A stretch of DNA of 64,000 nt from the NCBI GenBank assembly GCA_034008185.1, contig CM067082.1:9780984-9844983 (forward strand), read 5' to 3'. This stretch comes from Gorsachius magnificus (Eukaryota > Chordata > Aves > Pelecaniformes > Ardeidae). The notes beneath the pieces are model-generated. The model was not told the origin of the DNA and did no database searches. It saw nothing but the letters and a program-made list of their open reading frames with translations. The position numbers and the translations under genes are program-made. Every line of letters starts with the position of its first letter. The stretch's first letter is position 1. Shown here piece by piece: positions 54,661 to 64,000 of this stretch.

Positions 54661-55597
54661 AATAACAAAGCTAAAGAACAAAAAAAATCCCAGCTAGAAT
54701 CAAAATCACTAGCGACCTTGTTAGTTTGATACGAAAGGTGAGCACAAAGGTATAACCTATATACATCTTTCTCAATAGATTTCAGTTGTATAGCACACAA
54801 CAGTGCAAACACACAGCTTAAACCCAGAAGGTAACCTGCCCAAAATAGCACATAACATCTTATTCTGTGGGATTACTGATATTTCCGTGTTTTCTCTGAC
54901 CATGTATTAGCAAAAAAAAAAGCATACCTATAAGGTACTTCCTCTGCAAGCATATCCAACTGTAAGAGTGAAGGTTTAACTTCTGGATCAAAAGCATTTT
55001 AACTTGACTGACCATTCATCTGTTGACCTGCCCTAACTGACCTTGTGCTACGTTTGCATCACTCATGAGATCTTTTAAAGGTTAGATTGGTGATGCTCAC
55101 TCTTTTATTCAGCCAAATCATATTGGTGTTCCTCCATCTTATTCTCTTCAGCTGCATCCTCGATCCTTAATGCCATCTCTCACTCCCTAGGCAGCAGTAA
55201 CAGCACCACATTCTCACCAACAGCTTCCCTGGCGCTGAGCACTGAGAGAAGCAAAGCCTGACAACCCCACCACCACTGAGTTCAGAGTTTGGGTTCAGTT
55301 CTGTATTACATCTCGGCATAACAACCCAGGCACCTCAGAAACTAAAATCAGAAATCAAAACAAGGTACTTTTACTTCTCAGTTGAGGTGTCTTCAGTTGT
55401 GAACCATGACAGAATGCAGCAGCTCAGGTACCGCGTTACCTGAGACATTTGGATGCCGAGTTGTACAATTCTGAGCCTGCAAACCTACAGTAGGATTAAA
55501 AAATATGTTAACATTGGTGTCAAAGTTTACCTGCTTTGCATATTCTTCTTCAGAAATTCAACTTCAAATGATACGTCGATGAGTTGACCTGCCGGTC
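54661..55597. other. Intergenic sequence between OC90 and a CR1 insertion
   Basis: No gene or repeat recognised. Confidence 0.6.
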
Positions 55598-57546
55598 AAA
55601 CTAAAGGGCAAGAAGGAACTGCACAGGCAGTGGAAGCAGGCACAGGTATCCTGGGAAGAGTATAGGGGCGCTGCCCGGTTGTGTAGCGATGGGGTCAGGA
55701 AGGCCAAGGCACAGCTGGAGCTGATCTTGGCAAGGGATGCAAAGAATAGTAAGAAGGGCTTCTCCAGGTATGACAGCTAGAAAAGGAAGGTCAAAGAAAG
55801 CACACCCCCCGATGAACAAGACTGGCAAACTGGTAACAATGGACAATGAGAAGGCCAAGGTATTCAATAACTTCTTTGCCTTGGTCTTTGCTGACAATGT
55901 CCCTTCCCCACACCTCTTGAGTAGATGGACCACAAGATGTGGACTGGGGGAGCAAAGTGCCTCCCATTGCAAGAGATGTTCAAGTTTGAGACCACCTGAA
56001 GATAGATAATTCTATGGGACCTGATGAGATGCATCCCAGAGTCCTGAGGGAATTGGCTGATGTAGTTGCCAAGGCACTCTCCATATTTGAAAAGTCATGG
56101 CAGTCAGGGGAAGTCCCTGGGCACTGGAAAAAGGGAAACATTGCACCCATTTTTAAAAAGGGTCAAAAGGAGGACCCTGGGAACTACCAACCTGTCAGCC
56201 TCACCTCTGTGCCTGGGAAGGTCATGGAACAGATCCTCCTAGAAGCTATGCTAAGGCACATGGAGGACAGGGAGGTGATTAGAGACAGCCAGTATGGGTT
56301 CACCAAGGGCAAATCCTGCCTAAAAAGCCTAATGGCTTTCTGTGATGGAGTGACTACATCAGTGGACAAGGGAAGAGCTATGGATGTCATCTGTCTGGAC
56401 TTCTGTAAGGCCTCTGACACAGTCCTCCACAACATCCTTCTCTCTAAATTGGAGAGCTATGGATTTGATGGGTGGGCTGTTCGCTGCATAAGGAACTGGC
56501 TGGCTGGTCGCATCCAGAGGGTAGTGGTCAATGGCTCAATGTCCAGATGGAGACTGGTGACAAGTGGTGTCCCTCAGGGGTCCGTACTGGGACCAGTACT
56601 GTTTAACATATTCATCAATGACTTAGACAGTGAGATCGAGTGCACCCTCAGCAAGTTTGTGGATGACACCAAACTGAGTGGTGTGGTTGACACACCAGAA
56701 GGATGGGATGTCATCCAGAGAGACCTGGACAGGCTGGAGAGGTGGGCCTGTGTGAACCTCATGAGGTTCAACAAGGCCAAGTGCAAGGTCCTGCACCTGG
56801 GTCAGGGCAACCCCTGGTATCAAAACAGGCTGGGGGAAGAAAGGATCGAGAGCAGCCCTGCTGAGGGACTTGGGCGTGCTGGTGGATGAAAAGCTGGACA
56901 TGAGCTGGCAATGTGCGCTGGCAGCCCAGAAGGCCAACCGTACCCTGGGCTGCATCAGGAGAAGCGTGGCCAGCAGGGTGAGGGAGGTGATTCTGCCCCT
57001 CTACTCTGCTCTGGTGAGACCTCACCTGGAGCCCTGCGTCCAGCTCTGGAGCCCTCAGCACAAGAAGGACATGGACCTGTTGGAGCGGGTCCAGAGGAGG
57101 GCCACAAAGATGATCCGAGGGCTGGAGCACCTCTCTTATGAGGACAGGCTGAGAGAGTTGGGGTTGTTCAGCCTGGAGAAAAGAAGGCTGCGGGGAGACC
57201 TGATTGCGGCCTTTCAGTACTTAAAAGGGGAGTACAAGAAAGATGGGGACAGACTTTTTACCAAGGCCTGTAGTGACAGGACAAGGGGTAATGGTTTTAG
57301 GTTAAAAGAAGATAGATTTGGACTAGATATAAGGAAGAAATTCTTTACAGGGAAGGTGGTGAAACACTGGCACAGGTTGCCCAGAGATGTGGCAGATGCC
57401 CCATCCCTGGAAACATTCAAGGTCAGGTTGGATGGGGTTCTGAGCAACCTGATTGTGTAGAAGATGTCTCTGCTCATTGCAGAGGGTTGGACTAGCTGAC
57501 CTCTAAAGGTCCCTTCCAACCCAAACCAATCTGTGATTCCATGATT
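55598..57546 (+). repeat. CR1 LINE, 1.95 kb, with most of the reverse transcriptase
   Basis: The longest transposon copy in the window. It begins in the region before the RT domain, holds an open RT block at 56014-56889 ([40 protein letters not shown], catalytic motif FVDD at 56656-56667), then shifts frame near 56865 into a second open block, 56870-57460 ([19 protein letters not shown]). It ends AATCTGTGATTCCATGATTC. 5' truncation, the frameshift and an earlier stop make it inactive. Confidence 0.96.
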
Positions 57547-59915
57547 CACTAACATTTCTTACAACAAAAACTGTTGCTACAAACCTTGTAGCAATTCAGC
57601 TCCTCTGAAAGGTCTGGATTTCTTCTCCTTAATGCTGTTCTACAGGGTTGAATTTTGTCACAAAAGTATTCATTACAGATGGATGACTATATCCTAATGC
57701 TGGATACAGAATCGCTACCCATGTTCTTCCACATCGTGAAGCAGTTAACTAAACCATACCAGTTAATATCCTTATGCAAACTGGACGTTGTGAGAACAGC
57801 AGGTGAAAATGCCAGGGAATGTTCTTGGATGAGCAGTCAATATTCTATAAACCATTGGCTGGTGGTGTTCCCCCTTCAGTATTTTGCCTACATTAAAACC
57901 GCAAAGGATTAGAGCAGTGCAGGAAAAAAAACACCAAAATACCCAGAATCAAAACCAAACCCAAAAGTTATTTAGCTACATGAGTCCAAATGCCTACAGC
58001 GGCTACACCATTAGCACTAGTGAAAATAAAAAAAATCAGGACGTGAAGACTTTTCCCTTAAGGGAAGGCAGAGAGGACAGGTAAGTGACGTGAGAAATTC
58101 TATCTGCAGACAAGATTTTAATTAACTTTGATTCCCCCCCACCCATTAGAAAGGGCATTTCAGTACTTAAGCAAAACGCTACAGATCTGCAAAATGCCCA
58201 TTCGTGTCCGGTGCTGAGGATGAGATCTGCATTACGCTGACCTGTTTGCTTGTTTCAGAACCAGAACTTTTATCAGCCTTTTACCATAGTAATGAAAAAC
58301 TATTTTGTATTTCACAGCATTTATAAATAAAAGTGATAATGCAAAGGTCAGCTAGCTTGTTAGCTGAAATGGGAACAACTGGCCTTTACACAAGTGACTT
58401 AAGTGCATTGCTGCCTAATAACGACACAAGCTCATTTCTCTGATGATAGCAGTGCTGCTGCTCTGAAGCCTGCATTTAAAATACATGCTTAAGATAAAAA
58501 ACCATCCCTTTCTGCTAATTATTAGAAACTAGTATTACATTATGCAAATAACACACGCATATATTGACGCGGAGATATGCTGAATTTTCTGATCGCAGAG
58601 ATAGAGCCAAACCATTTGAATCAGCCAAGCAACAGAGGAATTACAGTACAAATCCGCTGTTATTCAGGCAACTTTGCCGTTAATTCCTTCAGGCTTTTTT
58701 CCAGTATCTCTTATTTCAGGAGGAATTTAACACCAAAGTTGTTCCGCAGAGTAACTGCTACCATATGAATTCTGTTAATAAAGAGCAGTCTTAAATAATC
58801 TAGCTATGATTAGCTATTGTATTGGGTCAAGCTGCATAGTGCTATATTTATTCATTCTCAGAGATCAGTGTTAAAATAATTTAAAAAAACGACAAGCAGA
58901 TCAAGAAGAGACATTTAGCATAACTTTCTTCTCATTCTTACAGTAACTTTATGCTCTATTTTTCAAAGATTTGGGGCATAGCTGGCCAAAACCTAGCTGT
59001 TTCCCCCAAAGTGAACAACTAATCCATCATTTACTAACCTAAAAAGATTTCCTACATCATTAGGTACTAATGTATGTATTTTAACTTTATACGCAGTTAT
59101 TCTTTGCCTGTAAGCCGATCATTTTCTCCCCAGATTCTTTCGAGGTATCCATCATCAAAATCCCACTCAGACCAATGTGAGCAACAACAAAGGTTGATGA
59201 CCACACACCTTAATAGCAGGGATCTCGGAACCTGCTAAGCCATGGATTACAGCAAGACGCCGCCGACCCTCTAAAACGTCCTAAACATACACAAAGTTTT
59301 GACGTCTGCAAAAACTAGGAACAAGGGGAAAAAAAGGCGACAATATAATCCTCTCTATATTAGGACATATTGCATGTGAGCTAGAGAAGGTCCACCTTCC
59401 CGAAAATAGGAAAAAAAAGAATTGTTCTTCATGTTTCTCTCAGGGTGCACCATTAGAACCACCCAAATAAATTAATGCTACCAAAAAAAAAACCCCAAAA
59501 ACCCCAAACAGCAGCGTCATACTCGGTGCCATTTGAAAAAAGCTTCCTGTGGCGAGCTGTACACAGATCTTCACACACAGAGACAAAGTTGTTTCCTTGA
59601 AATTGATACGACAGATCCAATCCATCCCTTAACCAGGGAGGCAGGCCTGGAAAGCACAGCTTATTTACCTTCCTGAACCTTGTTTGCTATTAGAAAATGA
59701 CTTTTGTATCCTTGCATTCTCAACTTTTGCTGGTCTTGGTAATAGCAACAGTTTAATCATAATAATAGTAGTAATTTAATAATGCTGCAATGCTGTAACA
59801 TTTGCAAAAAAAAAATAATTGTAAAATGAGTTGTATTTTAAATGCCCAAAAAATTATGTCATTGACATTCTAATTGTGAGCAAAAAAAATAAATTAACTG
59901 ACACCTTATAAAAGA
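57547..59915. other. Intergenic spacer between CR1 and the EFR3A 3' end
   Basis: AT-rich sequence. No gene, RNA or transposon was recognised. Short ORFs at 57655-58084 and 58577-58768 have no protein signature. Confidence 0.6.
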
Positions 59916-59932
59916 TTCGTTTTAAATTTTGG

Positions 59933-59943
59933 TTTATTTTATT
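59933..59943 (-). terminator. EFR3A: Candidate EFR3A poly(A) signals
   Basis: TTTATTTTATT on the plus strand reads as AATAAAATAAA on the minus strand, two overlapping canonical signals. It is the most distal good match before sequence with no EFR3A-like continuity. Confidence 0.55.
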
Positions 59944-61382
59944 GCTTAAATATAGATCGCACAGTGTGTTCTTACATTTATTGAAACTGGTTCATTACGT
60001 ACAGTACAGAATATATGACCGTCAGAACAACAGACAAATTAGCCCTACTCTGATTTTAGGCAACAGGCTACTTCTATCTTTTGAAATTAACAAGGATTTC
60101 ATTTACTTTAAAGTGTCCCACTACCAAAAGCTATAGTTCCTCAAAATGACACAATGGGAAAGAACCCAAAGCAAAAGCTGGAATCCATTTAAACAGTTGG
60201 ATACCAATTTATAAACACTGTGACAGTACTCAATGTGTTGCAGATAACGGGGCCAGTATGCATATGGAGCTTTGAACTTCTGCAACTTGTCTCAAGAACA
60301 TAAAGAAGTGAAACAAAGCAGCTTTATACTGTGCAACAGCATTCTTAATTCATTTGGTTTCATTCATTAGCTACATATAACAATAGCTACCAAAATGATG
60401 ACACATTTTATACTCATTCCCATCTCCCAGCTCTCTCGAAAGGCCAGAGTCAACCAATTATCAACTTACAGACTCCCTGAATTTCCAGAAAGGAAAAAAA
60501 TTAAATATCACGTGAACACACAGAGTGTTACAAGCTCTTCATTCCCTGCACGATACCTGCACAACACCTGCATTTCCCAAACAAAGCTCATTTGAACACT
60601 GATAACATGGAAACCTATCATTAGCATAAATGAAAAATACTTCATAAACAGAACATAAAACAAAATGCTGAATCTAGTTATTTTCACATGCGACATTCAT
60701 GCAACAGAATTCAATCACAGAAACAATCCTGTATTTACAGCACAGTCTCCATACTGCACGAGTGCAAACAGAAGTACATTCTTTATTTCTTAGACTCTTT
60801 ATTTTCTTTTTGTACAAAAGTGCACAGTGTTGTTCTTAAAAAAATGACAGAGTGGATAAGTGTTTTACATTGTATCCCTAGGTTAGATTTACTATTTAAA
60901 AAATTACACTCTTTATATAGGCCAAAAAAGTCTTATGTCTTACCTTAAAAAAAAACCCCAAAACCAAAAACAAAAAGTGAAAACTAAAAGCTAGAGTGAC
61001 AACGAGTCCTATTTATGTGTAGGCTGTGGTCTGATCAGGCTGATACGCTGCAGCAGTAAAAATCACAACGGAATGCTGTAGATAAGGGGCTGTTTCGTCC
61101 TCCACTAACAGCTGTGATTGCACTGTTAAACTGAAAAGAAGGTCTCAATTACCTTTTGAGTTTTGTGAATGCTTTCTGAAAGTCTCAGCAGGTTATCTCA
61201 TAGGTTTAAGTAGCTGGTATTTCTCCGATGTTATGTCACGCCAGGTTTTTAAAAGTAGTCCAGTGGAATATGGTACTACAGTTCAAAAAACTTAAAATCC
61301 GCTTTACAGTGGGTTTGCAAATGCTCACAACAGTCAGCAAGTTAGCTGGCCTGATTACCATTCAGAGCTTGGAATTACGAAG

Positions 61383-61480
61383 TCATAGATTAATTTAGGT
61401 TGGGACTTCTGAAGGTCATCTAAACCAAGCTCCTGCTCAAAGCAGGGCTAACTGAAGTTAGGTCCCTCCATTCATGGCCT
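61383..61480 (-). repeat. Degraded CR1 3' fragment in the EFR3A 3'UTR
   Basis: GTCATAGATTAATTTAGGTTGGGACTTCTGAAGGTCATCTAAACCAAG and CTCCTGCTCAAAGCAGGGCTAACT resemble the antisense CR1 3' end with many substitutions. In the EFR3A transcript it reads in CR1 sense orientation. Confidence 0.7.
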
Positions 61481-62815
61481 GATCACTGGTCACCTGAACT
61501 CCTGGCTAACTTAAATGTCTTCCATTTATTAGAGGTATTTGAGAACATTCATTCATGTTTGTACTGCTTCAGGCAGATTCAGACAGATTAAGGGACCGTA
61601 CTATTCCTGGCATCAACGAAAGCTGTTTTTTCTTTTTGCCTGCAGAATTTAGTGAGTCAAAGACAGCCTTGACAATTATCATTGAAAGCTCAGTGATTTA
61701 CTGTATCACTTTTACTTCATTTACATTTGGATAGTATACTCAGATACATAAACCTATGAAAGTTAACACATTTTCCTTATTTCTAGAAAGGTTTGAGAAT
61801 GAAACAAAAATGAACACAGATGCATCTCTAAAAATGCTTTTGCTTGAAAACGTATGTAATAAATTCTTGGTCTTTAAACGGTTTCATCCAGTTTTCTTTC
61901 AATTTCTAAAATATCATTAAAAAGCTGTAATAAACTACAGAGAAATACCTCATAGAATATATTTTGTAATTTCTGTATTTAGGATTTAAAATGCCCTCAG
62001 TTTATTTTCTGCTATACTAAATATATCTCTTGTTTATTTATACTAAAGCAGACATTAAAATACTACTGAATTTTCAAAAGTACAGTCTGTAAACCATACA
62101 CCTTAAGACATAAAAAATATTGCACAGTTCAGTGCTTCAGGAGGAAATTTCTCCTCTCTTATGCAAAGCAGTTAACTTTTAGCAAGAAACACAGGACATA
62201 TACTGTGTGTATATATCTAAAAACTATGGTATGTGATGCATTAAAAAATACTTAACAAGTGTCTATTAATTCATTTACTGTGCTTGGAACACATGTAAGG
62301 TATTTTTTTTCCCATATATTCCAAAATAAACAAGTTGGCTAGCTATGACAGCATGAACAAAAGGGAGCTAGGGTAGCGCTCCACTGGTTACAGTTACTAA
62401 GATGAAGCAAGCCAAAAGCATTCTATTTAGATATATAATTGGGGTGGAGAGGAGAAAAAACAAACAAACAAAAGCTCTAACAGGGTATTCAGTTACAATG
62501 CCTCAAATTAAAGGAATTTACAGAAACACAAATTCCTTGTGTAACTGGAAGACAAGTTTTAAATCTGACTTTTACATGTACTCAAATATGAAAATGAAGA
62601 AACACAATGTATGAAAAACCTAACTTCAAATATATTACAGAAGAAAACACCTCAAGACAGTCTCATGAGTTTGGCTAGAGTAATCTGTATTTGGCTCATG
62701 TCCATTATTATTTTAAAGTTAGTTTAGCTGAAATAAACAATAAAATTTGAAAACTCATCTTGTTCTTTCTATTGTACTCTACTCTAAATAATGTCCAGCA
62801 GACTTCAGAAGACAC

Positions 62816-62921
62816 TTAATACACACAAAGATCTGGAAACTTCATCTCATAGACTGGAACAGATTGGTAATGAGCATGTCCAGCAGTAATGGTCATCGTT
62901 CCTGAGGGGCTAGGTGGAGGA
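62816..62921 (-). CDS. EFR3A: EFR3A last coding exon (partial gene)
   Basis: On the minus strand the acceptor TTCTTCTCACACAG precedes 62921. The exon then encodes PPPSPSGTMTITAGHAHYQS followed by VPVYEMKFPDLCVY and TAA (62816-62818). I recognise this as the C-terminus of EFR3A. EFR3 proteins are palmitoylated, HEAT-repeat-like plasma-membrane anchors that recruit PI4-kinase III alpha through TTC7 and FAM126. Identity is supported by the sequence and by the known OC90-EFR3A neighbourhood; EFR3B has a related C-terminus, but the synteny favours EFR3A. All upstream exons are beyond the window. Confidence 0.82.
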
Positions 62922-63420
62922 CTGTGTGAGAAGAAGAATGAATAAATATAATTTATAACAACAGAGACTGCTTTCTTTTTTATAACTTGATATAAGAAAA
63001 GCTGAGAAACAAGAGTAAACTGCCCTCCCCCCAGCCCCAACCAGTATTTTATCCTATTCCTGAAATGCTAATGAAATTATGCCTCAGGGGTTATTTTTTT
63101 ATTTTTCTACTCTCTAAATCAACTTCACTGATGCTACAGAACTATGAAAATGCATTTTATTACTAACAAATATACCATACAACAGATGTGCACAACACTA
63201 TAATAATGTCATGTACTATTTTGGGTGTTCATTTTCCAATTACTTTCTCAAACAGACACAGCAATGGGAAAACAGCAGCATTCTTCAGTATTACTGATAT
63301 ACATAGAAATAATATAAGGATACTGTAACATGGTTTCTGGTTATTCTCCAATAGGTAAAAGATTCAAAATAGTAGTAAGAAAAATCAAAGTGACTGTTCT
63401 AGATGAAGAATACTCCTTTT

Positions 63421-64000
63421 CAGTGTACTGGTTTTGGCTGTGATAGCGTTAATTTTCTTCATGGTAGCTGGTATGGTGTTGTGTTTTGGGTATGTCCTGG
63501 AAACAGCATTGATAACCCAGGGATGTTTTCCTTACTGCTGAGCAGCGCTTACACAGCGACAAGGCCTTTTCTGCTCCTCACCCCACCAGCGAGGAGGCTG
63601 GGGGAGCACAAGAAGCTGGGAGGGGACACGGCTGAGACAGCTGACCCCAACTGACCGCGGGAATATCCCACACCATATGATGTCATGCTCAAACTGGGGG
63701 AAGAAGAAGGAAGGGGGGGACATTCGGAGTGATGGCATTTGTCTTCGCAAGTAACCATTACATGTGATGGAGCCCTGCTTTCCTGGGGATGGCTGAGCAC
63801 CTGCCTGCTGATGGGAAGTAGTGAATGAATTCCTTGCTTTGCTTTGCTTGAGACCACGGCTTTTGCTTTCCCTATTAAACTTTCTTTATCTTAAACCACA
63901 AGTTTTCTCACTTTTACCCTTCCAAGTCTCTTTCCCATCCCACTGATGTGGAGTTGGCCAGTGGCTGCACGGGGCTTCAATGCCTACCACAGCTAAACCA
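63421..64000 (+). mobile_element. Endogenous retrovirus LTR, reaches the window edge
   Basis: Starts TGTACTGGTTTTGGCTGTGATAG and continues with TTAATTTTCTTCATGGTAGCTGG, CAAGAAGCTGGGAGGGGACACGG, CCATATGATGTCATGCTCA and, near its end, CTATTAAACTTTCTTTATCTTAAACCAC. This is an LTR sequence common in many bird genomes (ERVL-type as I recall it; the family name needs a Repbase match). No gag/pol sequence is visible. Whether it is a solo LTR or the 5' LTR of a provirus cannot be told, because the window ends. It lies in the last intron of EFR3A, in the opposite orientation to that gene. Confidence 0.8.

Larger units (their letters stand above)
59916..62815 (-). other. EFR3A: EFR3A 3'UTR (estimated)
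   Basis: About 2.9 kb of AT-rich sequence between the EFR3A stop codon (62816-62818) and overlapping minus-strand AATAAA signals at 59933-59943. Other TTTATT motifs on the plus strand (for example near 60781 and 60797) could be earlier poly(A) signals, so shorter isoforms are possible. It contains a degraded CR1 piece at 61383-61480. Confidence 0.6.

Overview
This window looks like nuclear DNA from a bird. It carries many 5'-truncated CR1 LINE copies ending in the avian signature (ATTCTATG)n/(CACAGAAT)n, together with compact spliced vertebrate genes. The right edge carries an LTR of a type I associate with avian (probably neoavian) endogenous retroviruses. The lineage assignment is inference. 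No bacterial or viral operons, rRNA, tRNA or CRISPR arrays were seen. Nearly all stand-alone ORFs of 60-110 codons here are chance ORFs; the real genes are split into small exons.

Layout, left to right. (1) 1-10021: no coding exon recognised; by human gene order this would lie between KCNQ3 and HHLA1. (2) 10055-26407 (+): HHLA1, a secreted protein of unknown role, rebuilt here as 14 exons that are in phase except for one apparent extra base in the penultimate exon. Its 3'UTR has AATAAA at 26640. (3) 26.7-31.2 kb: a spacer largely filled by two antisense CR1 copies. (4) 31181-54640 (+): otoconin-90 (OC90), with a TATA box, a short non-coding first exon and 16 coding exons joining to a clean 561-residue ORF. 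The product has a signal peptide, two phospholipase-A2-like domains and an acidic serine-rich tail. (5) 54.7-59.9 kb: spacer containing a 1.9-kb CR1 with reverse transcriptase. (6) 62921-59.9 kb (-): the last coding exon and about 2.9-kb 3'UTR of EFR3A, convergent with OC90. An LTR (63421 to the window edge) lies in the last EFR3A intron. The order HHLA1, OC90, EFR3A with EFR3A opposed matches the human 8q24 arrangement as I know it.

OC90 is the main matrix protein of otoconia, the calcium carbonate crystals of the inner ear. Both PLA2-like domains keep the disulfide cysteines, the catalytic-type His and the later Asp, but the Asp next to the His (a calcium ligand in active enzymes) is Arg in the first domain and His in the second, so both should be non-enzymatic. 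EFR3A is a plasma-membrane scaffold for PI4-kinase III alpha.

I found no unmistakably new biological system. The most checkable points are the apparent one-base frameshift near the HHLA1 C-terminus, a GC-AG intron in OC90, the OC90 promoter and leader exon, the OC90 linker built from phase-1 cassette exons, two competing signal-peptide starts for HHLA1, and a CR1 ending about 75 bases before an OC90 splice acceptor.
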